A DNA stretch of 64,000 nt from Lichenicoccus sp963693035 (GCA_963693035.2 CAXMMQ010000004.1:334616-398615), one strand, 5' to 3'; shown: positions 26,196-35,271, counted from the stretch's first letter. Notes: generated from the sequence alone by a model not told the origin. Numbers and translations: made by a program.

Positions 26196-26975
26196 ATGAC
26201 GGCCGGCCGGCAGCGCCCCCTGGCGGGCGCCACGCTGCGCGAAGCGAACCGTCGCTTCTACGACACGCTCTGGTCCGGTGCCTGGCTGGTGCCGCCGGAC
26301 CGCTTCAACTCCTGGCCGCTGGCGGCGAGCCTGGCCGCAACAGCGACTCGGAGGCTCGAGATCGCGCCTGGCCTACGCCCGCGCCTGCCGATCGTCGGTA
26401 CCTGTTTCGTCGATCTCAGCCTGCCGCCGCTGCGGATCCTGCGTGAAGCCGGCGGCCATGTCGCCTGCGGCCTCGTCACCGACCTGCCAATGGCCACCGA
26501 CGCGTTCGACCTGGTCTGCGCGCTCGACATCGTCGAGCATGTGGATGACGATTGCGCCGCCTTCGCCGAGCTGTCACGGGTTGCCGCACCGGGTGCGATG
26601 CTGCTGCTGTCGGTGCCGCTGCATTCCGAAGCCTGGACGCCGTTCGACGACATGGTCGGCCATCATCGCCGCTATGAGCCGGCCCGGCTGCTGGAGCGGC
26701 TCGCTGACGCGCAATTCGAAATCCGGCAGAGCGCGGTGTTCGGCATGCAGCCGAGCAACCCGCGCTTGGTCGGCCTCGGCATGCGGTTCCTTGAACGCAA
26801 CCGCTCGCGCTCGATGTGGTGGTACAACCGCGTCTTCATGCCGCTTGGGCTTCGCTTTGCCAAACCCCTGCATCTCGTCGACGGACTTGTCGGCCTCGAT
26901 GGCGTCGATACCGTGCTGCTGGTCTGCCGAAAGCAGGACCGGGATCGGGAAACCGCACCCGACATCTCGACGTAG
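26196..26975 (+). CDS. Class I SAM-dependent methyltransferase
   Basis: The 259-residue protein has a methyltransferase type 11 pattern. LVCALDIVEHVDDDCAAFAELSRVAAPGAMLLLSVPLH corresponds to motifs II and III. The usual glycine-rich motif I is not obvious in the N-terminal half, where PIVGTCFVDLSL occurs instead, so SAM binding may be unusual. The C terminus continues with an Arg-rich, aromatic region (RSRSMWWYNRVF). It follows dedA by 6 nt on the same strand. Substrate unknown; the neighbourhood of DedA suggests a membrane or lipid link but only weakly. Confidence 0.7.
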   Translation: MTAGRQRPLAGATLREANRRFYDTLWSGAWLVPPDRFNSWPLAASLAATATRRLEIAPGLRPRLPIVGTCFVDLSLPPLRILREAGGHVACGLVTDLPMATDAFDLVCALDIVEHVDDDCAAFAELSRVAAPGAMLLLSVPLHSEAWTPFDDMVGHHRRYEPARLLERLADAQFEIRQSAVFGMQPSNPRLVGLGMRFLERNRSRSMWWYNRVFMPLGLRFAKPLHLVDGLVGLDGVDTVLLVCRKQDRDRETAPDIST

Positions 26976-27022
26976 GTCTGCCTCGGCCCCACCTGCCGAC
27001 ATAACCACCGGAGACGCGCCGC

Positions 27023-28084
27023 ATGCCGCATACAGCCCTCGTCGTCGGAGCCAGCGGGATCGTTGGCGCAACCCTCGTCCGGCACCTCGCCGACAAGGGC
27101 TGGACAGTACACGGCCTCGCACGCCGCCCGCGCACCGACATCGAGGGGGTCATCCCGCTGGCCGTCGACCTGCTGCAACCCGAGGCGCTGCGTGCGGCGG
27201 TCGGCGATGTGAGGCCGACGCACGTCTTCTTCAGCACCTGGATGCGCCAGGCCACCGAGGCAGAGAACTGCACGGTGAATGGTGCGCTGGTCCGCAACCT
27301 CCTCGACGCCCTCGGCGACGCACCGCTGCAGCATGTGGCCCTGGTGACCGGGCTTAAGCACTATCTCGGTCCGTTCGAGTCCTACGGAAAGGGCGCGCTG
27401 CCGCCAACGCCGTTCCGCGAGGAGCAGGGCCGGTTGCCGGTGGAGAACTTCTACTACGTGCAGGAGGACGTGGTCTTCGAGGCTGCGGCCAGGCACGGCT
27501 TCGGCTGGAGCGTGCATCGGCCACACACCATCATCGGCTATGCGCTCGGCAATGCGATGAACATGGGCGTGACGCTTGCGGTCTATGCCAGCCTGTGTCG
27601 CGAATTTGGACGGCCGTTTCTGTTTCCGGGCTCGGTTGCGCAATGGAACGGCCTGACCGACATGACCGACGCGCGGCTGCTGGCTCGCCACCTTGAGTGG
27701 GCCTCGACAACCGCGGCCGGGCGCAACCAGGACTTCAACGTGGTCAACGGTGACATCTTCCGCTGGAACTGGATGTGGCAGCGTCTCGCCGAATATTTCG
27801 GCATCGAGGCGGCACCTCATCCCCAACAGCCGGCGCCGCTCGAGACCCAGATGCAGCACGACGCCGAGGCCTGGTCGCGCATCGCTGCCCGGCATGGCCT
27901 GGTCGAGCCGGTGCTCGCCCGGCTGGTGTCGCCTTGGCACACGGATGCCGATCTCGGCAGGCCGTTCGAGGTCGTGACCGATATGAGCAAGAGCCGCCGG
28001 CTTGGTTTCCTGGACTACCAGCCAACGGTCGATTCGTTCTTCGACCTGTTCGCCACCCTGAAGGCCAACCGCGTGATCCCGTAA
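27023..28084 (+). CDS. PRISE-type SDR (progesterone 5-beta-reductase/iridoid synthase-like)
   Basis: The 353-residue extended SDR has an N-terminal NADP-binding motif VVGASGIVG. It shows features of the PRISE family: FFSTWMRQATEAENCTVNG, TGLKHYLGPFE, a catalytic NFYYVQED segment with the tyrosine, and WSVHRPHTIIGYALGNAMN. The family reduces enone or enal carbon-carbon double bonds, best known in plants, with bacterial members of unclear role. The ATG at 27023 follows the methyltransferase by 47 nt. The bacterial substrate cannot be read from the sequence. Confidence 0.82.
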   Translation: MPHTALVVGASGIVGATLVRHLADKGWTVHGLARRPRTDIEGVIPLAVDLLQPEALRAAVGDVRPTHVFFSTWMRQATEAENCTVNGALVRNLLDALGDAPLQHVALVTGLKHYLGPFESYGKGALPPTPFREEQGRLPVENFYYVQEDVVFEAAARHGFGWSVHRPHTIIGYALGNAMNMGVTLAVYASLCREFGRPFLFPGSVAQWNGLTDMTDARLLARHLEWASTTAAGRNQDFNVVNGDIFRWNWMWQRLAEYFGIEAAPHPQQPAPLETQMQHDAEAWSRIAARHGLVEPVLARLVSPWHTDADLGRPFEVVTDMSKSRRLGFLDYQPTVDSFFDLFATLKANRVIP

Positions 28085-28086
28085 AG

Positions 28087-28821
28087 TCAGTCCGGCTTCA
28101 GCAGCAGTTCCCGGAACCTGGCAAATTCGGCGTCATTGAGATCGGAGACGGCATGGAAATTCATCCCGTCTCGGCTCCAGCTTTCGATCGCGTAGCCTCG
28201 CACGTTGCGATCCCGGCCAGCCTGTGCGCCGGGCCAGATGAACAGATCGATGAGATGCCGGTTGCGCCTATAGACGAGGGCTGCCACCGGCCGGCCTTCA
28301 AGATAGTCGAGCCGGCCTCCGACGAGCGGGAACCCCTCTGCGGCGAGGTCCGGCACCGGTGGGGCGAAGTCCAGCCTGCCATCGAACCACGGCTTGACCG
28401 TATGACGGTCGGTCGAGACGACATCGAGCAGATGACCCGGTTGCAGGGCGCGGATATGCGCCGCCACAAGCGCGTCACCCTGCTCCGGATGCGTCTGCCT
28501 CTGGGGCAGTGCCAGCAACGCGATGCTCGCGGCCACGGCCATCCCCGCGGCGAACCAGCCCCCGTCTCGCCAGTTTGGCCGAATGGCCGCTCGCGAAGGC
28601 GCACTGCGCTGCAGCGTCTGTCGCAGCGCGGCGGGTGCCGGATGCCGGGTCAGCGATTGCCGGACCTGCCGCGACAGGCCGGCAAGTTCCTCCTGCAGCT
28701 CGGCGCAGTCCCGGCACTCGGCGATGTGAGCCACGAGCGACGCCGTGGCGCCGGCGTCGAGTTCGCCGTCGAGGTTGGCCTGGATCAGCAACTGCTTCGA
28801 TCCGCAGGCGGGCGGGCTCAA
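28087..28821 (-). CDS. Anti-sigma factor with zinc-finger and one membrane helix
   Basis: The N-terminal 50 residues hold a ZAS/zf-HC2-like motif (LIQANLDGELD, then HIAECRDCAE with His and two Cys), followed by a basic linker. One transmembrane segment follows (WFAAGMAVAASIALLAL), then a periplasmic domain. The likely start is a TTG overlapping the stop of the ECF sigma gene, giving 244 residues. Such proteins hold their partner ECF factor at the membrane until a periplasmic signal arrives. The C-terminal domain contains ALVYRRNRHLIDLFIWP, common in anti-sigmas next to cupredoxins. Confidence 0.83.
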   Translation of the reverse strand: MSPPACGSKQLLIQANLDGELDAGATASLVAHIAECRDCAELQEELAGLSRQVRQSLTRHPAPAALRQTLQRSAPSRAAIRPNWRDGGWFAAGMAVAASIALLALPQRQTHPEQGDALVAAHIRALQPGHLLDVVSTDRHTVKPWFDGRLDFAPPVPDLAAEGFPLVGGRLDYLEGRPVAALVYRRNRHLIDLFIWPGAQAGRDRNVRGYAIESWSRDGMNFHAVSDLNDAEFARFRELLLKPD

Positions 28822-29324
28822 AGCGCGGCTCCAAGCATCAGGCGGCGCGCCCGGAACAGCCGCGACATCACGGTGCCGATTGGCACGCCGGTCACGTGCG
28901 CGATCTCCTTGTAGGTCATGTCCTCCAGCTCCCGCAGGATCAGGCACTCGCGCAGTTCGTCCGGCAGCGCGGCGACGGCGCGGTCCAGAGCCTGCGACTG
29001 CTCCCGGCTGTGCAGCGCCATCTCCGGGGTGTCGGATTGGTCGATGCAGTCGAATTTGCCTGCATAAGGAACATCGTCCAGCGAGACGTCCGCACCACGC
29101 CGGTTCGCGGTCATCATGGCGTAGGCGACATTCCGCACGATACGCAGCAGCCACGGCTTCGGCTCGCCGCGCAGGCTGTCCTGATACTGCAAAGCGCGCA
29201 GCAACGCCTCCTGCACGATGTCGTCTGCCGAAACAGCGCTCCCGGCGAGCCACCGGGCAAGGTTGTAGGCGCTGTCGAGATGCGGCAGCACGAGCTGCTC
29301 GAATGGAACCGGCTGCAGCGGCAC
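28818..29324 (-). CDS. ECF-type RNA polymerase sigma factor
   Basis: The 168-residue protein has only sigma regions 2 and 4, as in ECF factors: region 2 with LARWLAGSAVSADDIVQEALLRALQ and KPWLLRIVRNVA; region 4 with ALPDELRECLILRELEDMTYKEIAHVTGVPIGTVMSRLFRAR (helix-turn-helix). It lies between a cupredoxin gene 28 nt upstream and its anti-sigma factor directly downstream with overlapping codons. Regulation by envelope or copper/redox stress is an inference from this context. Confidence 0.9.
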   Translation of the reverse strand: MPLQPVPFEQLVLPHLDSAYNLARWLAGSAVSADDIVQEALLRALQYQDSLRGEPKPWLLRIVRNVAYAMMTANRRGADVSLDDVPYAGKFDCIDQSDTPEMALHSREQSQALDRAVAALPDELRECLILRELEDMTYKEIAHVTGVPIGTVMSRLFRARRLMLGAAL

Positions 29325-29352
29325 CTGTCACCTCGCGCTGGACCGCCCGATG

Positions 29353-29682
29353 CTACCGCACAACGATGACCCCCTGCATATGCGGGTGCAACGAGCAGAA
29401 ATAGGCGAAGCGGCCGGCCTGGTCGAAACGATGCGAAAAACGCTCGTCGGTATCCAGCAGAGGCGAGTGAAGCGTCCGTGCGGCATCGGCACTGGCGACG
29501 GTATGTGGAATGTCGTCGCGGTTGATCCAGGTCACGACGGTCCCGCGCACGACGGTGAGGTGAGGCGTGCTGAAGCTGAAGTTGTCGATCGTGACCGTCG
29601 ATCCGGGAAGATTCGCGGCGGCCGCTGACAATGCCAGTGCGACGGCAAACCCGGGCATGACGTCAAGCGTGCGCGATGTCAT
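29353..29682 (-). CDS. Exported cupredoxin (type 1 copper protein)
   Basis: A 109-residue protein with an N-terminal signal sequence and a plastocyanin-like domain. The copper ligands are visible: H60 in PHTV and C96, H99 and M102 in CSLHPHM, the amicyanin/pseudoazurin pattern. It should bind copper in the periplasm and carry electrons or buffer copper. Its ATG overlaps the metallophosphoesterase stop (ATGA), and the ECF sigma gene follows after 28 nt, so the four genes appear to form one transcription unit. Confidence 0.9.
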   Translation of the reverse strand: MTSRTLDVMPGFAVALALSAAAANLPGSTVTIDNFSFSTPHLTVVRGTVVTWINRDDIPHTVASADAARTLHSPLLDTDERFSHRFDQAGRFAYFCSLHPHMQGVIVVR

Positions 29683-30605
29683 CCGATCCTCGCATCCAGG
29701 GTCGTATCGACGAGCGCCAGTGCCGAGCGGCCCTCCACATGCGAGACCGCCGTGACCCCCAGCAGCGAGCGCAGCTTGCCGGGAGGCACGTCCCTGATTG
29801 GTCCCGGGGCTGGTGCCGTGCCGGGAGCCGGTTGCGGAAACGCCGTGGACCTGGCTGTGTGGAAGGCAATATTGCCTTCGACCTTCTGCATCACCTGGTG
29901 GATGTGGCCGTTCAGCACGGTGACCGACCCGAACCGGCCCAGCAGGCTCAGGGCCTGCGCGCTGTCGTCGGTGCCCCAGCCCCATTGCGGATAGATGGTC
30001 CAGAGCGGGATATGCGCGAACACCACGATCGGCTGGCTGGCCGAGCGGCCGGCCAGGTCGCCGCGCAGCCAAGCCAGTTGCTCCGTGCCGAGGTTGCCCA
30101 TGCCCCCGGCATGCATGTCCTGCACGTTGTTCAGGCCGATGAAGTGGATACCGGCGGTGTCGAAGCTGTACCAGCCGCGCGGGCCGGCCTTGTCGAAGCG
30201 CTCGAAGAAGCCGCGTCCGTCGTCCGCCAGGACATCATGCTCGCCGGGCACATAATGCGTCTCCAGCCCGGTGGTCCCGATGATCTGCGCCGCGTCGTCG
30301 AACTGCGAAGCGCGGGAGAGGTGGCTGACATCGCCGGTGTGGATCAGCAGCCCGGCATTGCCCCGGTGCCGGCCAATGAGCGCGATGGCCTCCTGCAGGG
30401 TCTCCGCCGGATCCGGATTGGGCGGCTTGGCAAAGCCCAGGTGGCTGTCGCTGATCTGCACGAAGCTGAAGCTGGCTTCCGCCGCATCGGCGCTGCCGAT
30501 CAGAGCCGATCTGGGCACGCCCCCCTTCATGGTCCAGAGGATGCCGGCCCCGGCCCAGATCATGCACTCCAGCGTGTGCCGCCGGCTTGTTCCCGTCATG
30601 TCCAT
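29679..30605 (-). CDS. Calcineurin-like metallophosphoesterase, probably exported
   Basis: The 308-residue protein carries the dinuclear-metal motifs in order: QISDSHLG, HTGDVSH, VPGEHDV, FAHIPLW and NGHIH. The usual GNHD/E is GEHD, so an asparagine ligand is replaced by glutamate. The N terminus has twin arginines followed by a hydrophobic stretch (SRRHTLECMIWAGAGI), suggesting Tat-dependent export. It is translationally coupled to the cupredoxin. The set phosphoesterase, cupredoxin, ECF sigma and anti-sigma suggests envelope redox or copper homeostasis. Substrate unknown. Confidence 0.84.
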   Translation of the reverse strand: MDMTGTSRRHTLECMIWAGAGILWTMKGGVPRSALIGSADAAEASFSFVQISDSHLGFAKPPNPDPAETLQEAIALIGRHRGNAGLLIHTGDVSHLSRASQFDDAAQIIGTTGLETHYVPGEHDVLADDGRGFFERFDKAGPRGWYSFDTAGIHFIGLNNVQDMHAGGMGNLGTEQLAWLRGDLAGRSASQPIVVFAHIPLWTIYPQWGWGTDDSAQALSLLGRFGSVTVLNGHIHQVMQKVEGNIAFHTARSTAFPQPAPGTAPAPGPIRDVPPGKLRSLLGVTAVSHVEGRSALALVDTTLDARIG

Positions 30606-30696
30606 CCCAATGCTCCACCCCAGGTTGCTGGTATGAAGATCAGGACGGACCGGGTTTTATTCCCGACGTCGCAAAGAAAGCAAGCAGCCGGGCCGC

Positions 30697-31158
30697 TCAG
30701 TTCCGGATCATGGTCTCGCTGGGCGACGCGTGGAGGCAGATCAGCCCAGCCCGGCTCTCCAGGATCGGCGTCTCGAAACCCGCCTGCAGAAGCTCCCGGT
30801 TGGCGCTGCCGATGAAGTCACGCTCACCGTTCGGGACAGCGACGACAAAACGGCCATGCTGGTCGAGTGCCCGCGCCGCCTGCCGGACGACGCGGCCTAG
30901 ATTCACCAGCGTCACGTGCGGTGCCAGGACGAGGTCAGCGATGTGCGTCTCGCAGATCGCGTCCGGCAACCGGGCCTCCGCCGTGCGGCACTCGGTATGC
31001 AACAGCGCGCACAGCGTCTCGTTCGGGGCCGTGCCGAGCACCAGGACCCGGAGCCCGTCGAGGTCCGAATTCTCCCCGAGCAGTGCGGTCGTGGTTGATC
31101 GGGAATCCAGGATCGCGCGCGCATATCGTAGCCGGCGATCGCGAAGTGTCTCACCCAT
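30697..31158 (-). CDS. Protein of unknown function, weakly methyltransferase-like
   Basis: The ATG at 31158 has a GGAG motif about 8-9 nt upstream and gives 153 residues. The centre reads LRVLVLGTAPNETLCALLH ... DLVLAPHVTLVNLGRVVRQAARALDQHGRFVVAVP, a Rossmann-like alternation resembling the core of a SAM methyltransferase but without its glycine-rich motif I. No signal peptide or membrane helix. It lies 91 nt upstream of the metallophosphoesterase on the same strand and may belong to that operon. The family is not recognised. Confidence 0.62.
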   Translation of the reverse strand: MGETLRDRRLRYARAILDSRSTTTALLGENSDLDGLRVLVLGTAPNETLCALLHTECRTAEARLPDAICETHIADLVLAPHVTLVNLGRVVRQAARALDQHGRFVVAVPNGERDFIGSANRELLQAGFETPILESRAGLICLHASPSETMIRN

Positions 31159-31279
31159 AGGTCTTTCTCCATTCCGGCACGTCGTTTCGCCGGTGGAGAA
31201 AGATCTAGATCCCGGACCGTAAAAGATCGATGCGCATCCGGCGCCGCCGCATAAAGCCGGCCTAAACGCCGCCGCTCGA

Positions 31280-32221
31280 TCAGCCAGCCTTGGCCAGTTC
31301 CGCCTGCAGCTCCGGCAGCGCCGTGAACAGGTCGGCCACCAGCCCGTAATCGGCGACCTGGAAGATCGGCGCCTCCTCATCCTTGTTGATCGCCACGATG
31401 ACCTTGCTGTCCTTCATGCCGGCGAGATGCTGGATCGCGCCCGAGATGCCGATTGCGACATACAGGTCAGGTGCCACGATCTTGCCGGTTTGGCCGACCT
31501 GGTAGTCGTTCGGCACGTACCCGGCATCGACCGCGGCGCGCGAGGCACCGATCGCCCCGCCCAGCGCATCCGCGATCGGCTCGATCAGCTTGAAGTTCTC
31601 GCCGTTCTGCATGCCGCGGCCGCCGGAAATCACCACCCGCGCCGAGGCCAGTTCCGGACGCTCGGATTTCGACAGCTCGGCCGAGATGAAGCGGGAGATC
31701 GAGGCCGGCGCCTCTCCTGCTTGCACATCCTCGATCGCGGCGCTGCCACCCTCTGCGGCGGCGGCGTCGAAGTTGGCGGCGCGCACGGTGATCAGCTTCC
31801 TAGCATCGGACGAGCGCACCGTCGCCAGCGCGTTGCCGGCATAGATCGGCCGCACGAAGGTCTCGGCATCGATCACGGTGACGATCTCGCTGATCGGCTG
31901 CACGTCGAGCAGGGCAGCCGCGCGCGGGATCACGTTCTTGCCGGAGGCGGTGGCGGCAGCCAGCACATGGTCGTAACCGGGCGCGAGGGTCACCAGCAGG
32001 GCGGCCAGCGGCTCCGCCAGCGCCTTGTCATACAGCTCAGCGTCGGCGCGGAGGACCTTCACGACGCCGGCAATCCTCGAGGCCGCTTCGACAACGCCGC
32101 CGATGCCGGCACCGGTCACCAGCACATGCACCTCGCCGAGTGCGGTCGCGGCGGTGATGGCGGAACGCGAGGCTGGCGTGACGTGGCCGTCCACGTGGTC
32201 GAGCAGCACGAGAGCGGTCAT
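31280..32221 (-). CDS. etfA: Electron transfer flavoprotein subunit alpha
   Basis: The 313-residue subunit has the N-terminal ETF domain (MTALVLLDHVDGHVTP). The C-terminal FAD-binding domain has VVISGGRGM, IGASRAAVDAGYVPNDYQVGQTGKIVAPDLYVAIGISGAIQHLAGM and VAINKDEEAPIFQVADYGLV, the ETF-alpha signature. It takes electrons from acyl-CoA and amine dehydrogenases. It follows etfB with 2 nt between genes and completes the cluster with ETF-QO. Confidence 0.96.
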   Translation of the reverse strand: MTALVLLDHVDGHVTPASRSAITAATALGEVHVLVTGAGIGGVVEAASRIAGVVKVLRADAELYDKALAEPLAALLVTLAPGYDHVLAAATASGKNVIPRAAALLDVQPISEIVTVIDAETFVRPIYAGNALATVRSSDARKLITVRAANFDAAAAEGGSAAIEDVQAGEAPASISRFISAELSKSERPELASARVVISGGRGMQNGENFKLIEPIADALGGAIGASRAAVDAGYVPNDYQVGQTGKIVAPDLYVAIGISGAIQHLAGMKDSKVIVAINKDEEAPIFQVADYGLVADLFTALPELQAELAKAG

Positions 32222-32223
32222 GG

Positions 32224-32973
32224 TCAGATTACCTTTGCCTCGGTTCTGAGTTTCGCCACCAGTTCGGCGACCGAGCCGACCTTGATGCCGGCCTGCCGCA
32301 CCGGCGGCTCCGCGACCTTCAGCGTCGTCAGCCGGGGTGTCACATCGACGCCGAGATCGCCAGGCGAGACCGACTCCAGCGGCTTCTTGCGCGCCTTCAT
32401 AATGTTCGGCAGCGAGGCATAGCGCGGCTCGTTCAGCCGCAGATCGGCGGTGATGATCGCGGGCAGCGTCAGTGCCACCGTCTCCAGCCCGCCATCGACT
32501 TCGCGGGTGACCGTGGCGATGCCGTCCGACAGCTCGACCTTGCTGGCAAAGGTGCCCTGCGACCAGCCGAGCAGCCCGGCCAGCATCTGCCCGGTTGCGT
32601 TCATGTCGTCGTCGATCGCCTGCTTGCCCATGATCACCAGGCCGGGCTGCTCGCGCTCGACCAGCGCGCGCAGCAGCTTTGCCACCGCGAGCGGCTCCGG
32701 GCTCTCCTCGGTGAGCACCAGGATCGCACGGTCGGCGCCCATGGCGAGCGCCGTGCGCAGCGTCTCCTGGCATTGCTGCACGCCGATCGACACCGCCACG
32801 ATCTCGGTGGCTGCACCCTTCTCGCGGAGTCGCACCGCCTCCTCGACGGCGATCTCGTCGAACGGGTTCATCGACATCTTGACACCAGCCGTCTCGACGC
32901 CGGAGCCATCGGCTTTCACCCGCACCTTCACGTTGTAATCGACGACGCGCTTGACGGGGACGAGAAGTTTCAT
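32224..32973 (-). CDS. etfB: Electron transfer flavoprotein subunit beta
   Basis: The 249-residue beta subunit is full length: MKLLVPVKRVVDYNVKVRVKADGSGVE, MNPFDEIAVEEAVRL and VIMGKQAIDDDMNATGQMLAGLLGWSQGTFA. It binds AMP and contacts the dehydrogenases. The ATG at 32973 lies 25 nt after the ETF-QO stop, and etfA follows after 2 nt, so the three genes are probably one operon. Confidence 0.96.
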   Translation of the reverse strand: MKLLVPVKRVVDYNVKVRVKADGSGVETAGVKMSMNPFDEIAVEEAVRLREKGAATEIVAVSIGVQQCQETLRTALAMGADRAILVLTEESPEPLAVAKLLRALVEREQPGLVIMGKQAIDDDMNATGQMLAGLLGWSQGTFASKVELSDGIATVTREVDGGLETVALTLPAIITADLRLNEPRYASLPNIMKARKKPLESVSPGDLGVDVTPRLTTLKVAEPPVRQAGIKVGSVAELVAKLRTEAKVI

Positions 32974-32998
32974 GAGCTCGATATCGCTTTCGGAGTTT

Positions 32999-34642
32999 CT
33001 ACATGCCGCCGGGATAGTTCGGACCGCCGCCGCCTTCGGGTGCAGCCCAGTCGATGTTCTGCGTCGGGTCCTTGATGTCGCAGGTCTTGCAGTGCACGCA
33101 ATTCTGCGCGTTAATCTGCAGCCGCGGTCCGGACGCGCCGGCCTCGGTATCCACCGCCTCATACACCGCGGCCGGACAATACCGGCTCTCCGGCGACCGG
33201 TAGCGCTCCCAGTTCACGGGCTTCCAGCGCTCCGGATCACGCAGCCGCAGATGCACCGGCTGGTTTTCCTCGTGGTTGGTGTTGGACAGATAGACCGAGG
33301 ACAGCCGGTCGAAGGTCAGCGTGTTGTCCGGCTTCGGATAGGTGATCGGCGGCGACGCGGACGCATCGTCGAGGATCTCGTGGTCGGCATGGCGGTGCCG
33401 CATCGTCCAGGGCGCCCGCCCGCGCAGCACCATCGCATCGAAGCCCGAATACAGCGCGCCGCCGAGCGTGCCGAACTTCGCGAACGAGGGCCGCACGTTG
33501 CGCACGTCGCGCAGTTCGGTCCATAGCCACGAGGCCCGCACCCGCCTCGTATAGGAGCGCGGCTCCGCCGGCCGGCCATTCTCGAGTGCGTCCGCCACCG
33601 CCTCCGCGGCGAGCATGCCGGACTTCATCGCGGTGTGGGTGCCCTTGATCTTGGGCACGTTGAGGAAGCCGGCGCTGTCGCCGAGCAAAACCCCACCCGG
33701 GAAGCTGAGGCGGGGGACCGATTGCAGGCCACCCTCGGACAGCGCGCGCGCGCCGTACGAGAGCCGCTTGCCGCCCTCGAGATGCTGCCGCACCGACGGA
33801 TGCCTCTTGAGTCGCTGCATCTCGTCGAACGGCGACAGCCAGGTATTGGCGTAGTCGAGCCCGACCACGAAGCCATACGACACCAGGTTTTCGCCGAAAT
33901 GATACAGCCAGGAGCCGCCATAGGTGGCGCGGTCCAGCGGCCAGCCAAAGCTGTGCTGCACCAGGCCTGGCCGATGCTGCGCCGCCGGGATCTCCCACAG
34001 CTCCTTGATGCCGAGCCCGTAGGTCTGCGGATCTATGCCGTGGCGCAGGTCGAACCGCGCCATCAGTTGCTTGGCGAGCGAGCCACGGCAGCCTTCGCCG
34101 AACAGGGTGTAGGCAGCGCGCAGCTCCATGCCCGGCGCGTAGTTCGGCCCGCGCTCGCCGTCGCGTGTGACACCCATGTCGCCGGTGGCGACGCCGACGA
34201 TGCGCCCCTCGTCCTCGAGCAGCTCGGCGGCCGCAAATCCAGGATAGATCTCGACTCCAAGTTCCTCGGCCTGCCGGGCGAGCCAGCGGCACACCTCGCC
34301 GAGGCTCACGATGTAGTTGCCGTGGTTGTCCATGTGCGGCATCAACGTGCCGAGCATCGGCACCCGGTACGCGCCGGTCTCGGTGAGGAACAGCATGCGG
34401 TCCTCGGTCGCCGGCGTGTTCAGCGGCGCGCCGCGCTCGCGCCAGTCCGGGATCAGCTCGTCCAATGCCCTGGGCTCGATCACAGCACCCGACAGGATGT
34501 GCGCGCCGACCTCGGAGCCCTTCTCGACGACGCATACGCTGGCATCCGGCGCCAGTTGTTTCAGCCGGATGGCAGCCGCCAGCCCTGCCGGACCGGCTCC
34601 CACCACCACGACGTCGAACTCCATCGCCTCACGTTCGGACAC
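32999..34642 (-). CDS. Electron transfer flavoprotein-ubiquinone oxidoreductase
   Basis: The 547-residue flavoprotein delivers ETF electrons to ubiquinone at the inner membrane. Visible are the FAD motif VVVVGAGPAGLAAAIRLKQ and EKGSEVGAHILSGAVIEP. A C-terminal ferredoxin-like [4Fe-4S] site has cysteines in RYCPAAVYE and NAQNCVHCKTCDIKDPTQNI, ending EGGGGPNYPGGM as in the family. The start used is a GTG at 34642; an ATG 6 codons later, preceded by GAGG, is possible. It heads the ETF-QO-etfB-etfA cluster. Confidence 0.96.
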   Translation of the reverse strand: MSEREAMEFDVVVVGAGPAGLAAAIRLKQLAPDASVCVVEKGSEVGAHILSGAVIEPRALDELIPDWRERGAPLNTPATEDRMLFLTETGAYRVPMLGTLMPHMDNHGNYIVSLGEVCRWLARQAEELGVEIYPGFAAAELLEDEGRIVGVATGDMGVTRDGERGPNYAPGMELRAAYTLFGEGCRGSLAKQLMARFDLRHGIDPQTYGLGIKELWEIPAAQHRPGLVQHSFGWPLDRATYGGSWLYHFGENLVSYGFVVGLDYANTWLSPFDEMQRLKRHPSVRQHLEGGKRLSYGARALSEGGLQSVPRLSFPGGVLLGDSAGFLNVPKIKGTHTAMKSGMLAAEAVADALENGRPAEPRSYTRRVRASWLWTELRDVRNVRPSFAKFGTLGGALYSGFDAMVLRGRAPWTMRHRHADHEILDDASASPPITYPKPDNTLTFDRLSSVYLSNTNHEENQPVHLRLRDPERWKPVNWERYRSPESRYCPAAVYEAVDTEAGASGPRLQINAQNCVHCKTCDIKDPTQNIDWAAPEGGGGPNYPGGM

Positions 34643-34773
34643 AGCCAGACCTCTCCCTCGCCGCAGCCTCGTTCAGGGCTGAAGCGCAGACATGGACTAC
34701 TTTCCGGCAGGATATAACCGGTTCCGGCGCTGCCTCAAATCGTAGCCCCGAGCGCTTCAGGCGGACGGGCGCA

Positions 34774-35271
34774 TCAGACATTCGCTTGTTCCTCGTCCGG
34801 CGGCGAGTCGCCCGGCCTGTAGTAGAAAGCTGCACATTCACCGGCCAGGACGCCGCCGGTGGCCGACATGTCGCGTCGGAAGGCGTCGTGCAGGATGTCC
34901 AGCACATCGAGATGGCGGTCCTCGAAATACATCCGGTGCACGTCCCGGCGGGACGCGCCAAAGACGATGTCGGTGATGCCGCTCCAGATGCTGGCCATGC
35001 TGCACATGCCGCAGGGCTGCAGCGTGGAGTAGAGCGTGGCGCCGCGCAAATCCTCACGGCCCAGGCTCTCGCAGGCGCGTCGTATCGCGACGATCTCGGC
35101 ATGCGCGGTCGGGTCGTGCCGCAGCCCGACCTCGTTATGCGCCGCGCCGACGACGCGTCCGTCCAGCACGATCACGCAGCCGATCGGCGAGCTGCCAGGA
35201 GCGGTCCGCCCGGCTTTCGCCAGCGCGATGGCCTGGCGCATATGGGCGATCCGCTTGTCATCATGATCCAT
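34774..35271 (-). CDS. Nucleoside/cytidine deaminase-family zinc protein
   Basis: The 165-residue protein has the deaminase zinc site: H57-A-E59 in TAHAEIVAIRRAC and C87/C90 in LQPCGMCSMASIW. It has the single-domain length of guanine, CMP and tRNA-adenosine deaminases. The segment GSSPIGCVIVLDGRVVGAAHNEVGL fits general nucleoside deaminases better than TadA. Start chosen at ATG 35271. The gene is divergent from the downstream SDR (86 nt between starts). Exact substrate uncertain. Confidence 0.83.
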   Translation of the reverse strand: MDHDDKRIAHMRQAIALAKAGRTAPGSSPIGCVIVLDGRVVGAAHNEVGLRHDPTAHAEIVAIRRACESLGREDLRGATLYSTLQPCGMCSMASIWSGITDIVFGASRRDVHRMYFEDRHLDVLDILHDAFRRDMSATGGVLAGECAAFYYRPGDSPPDEEQANV

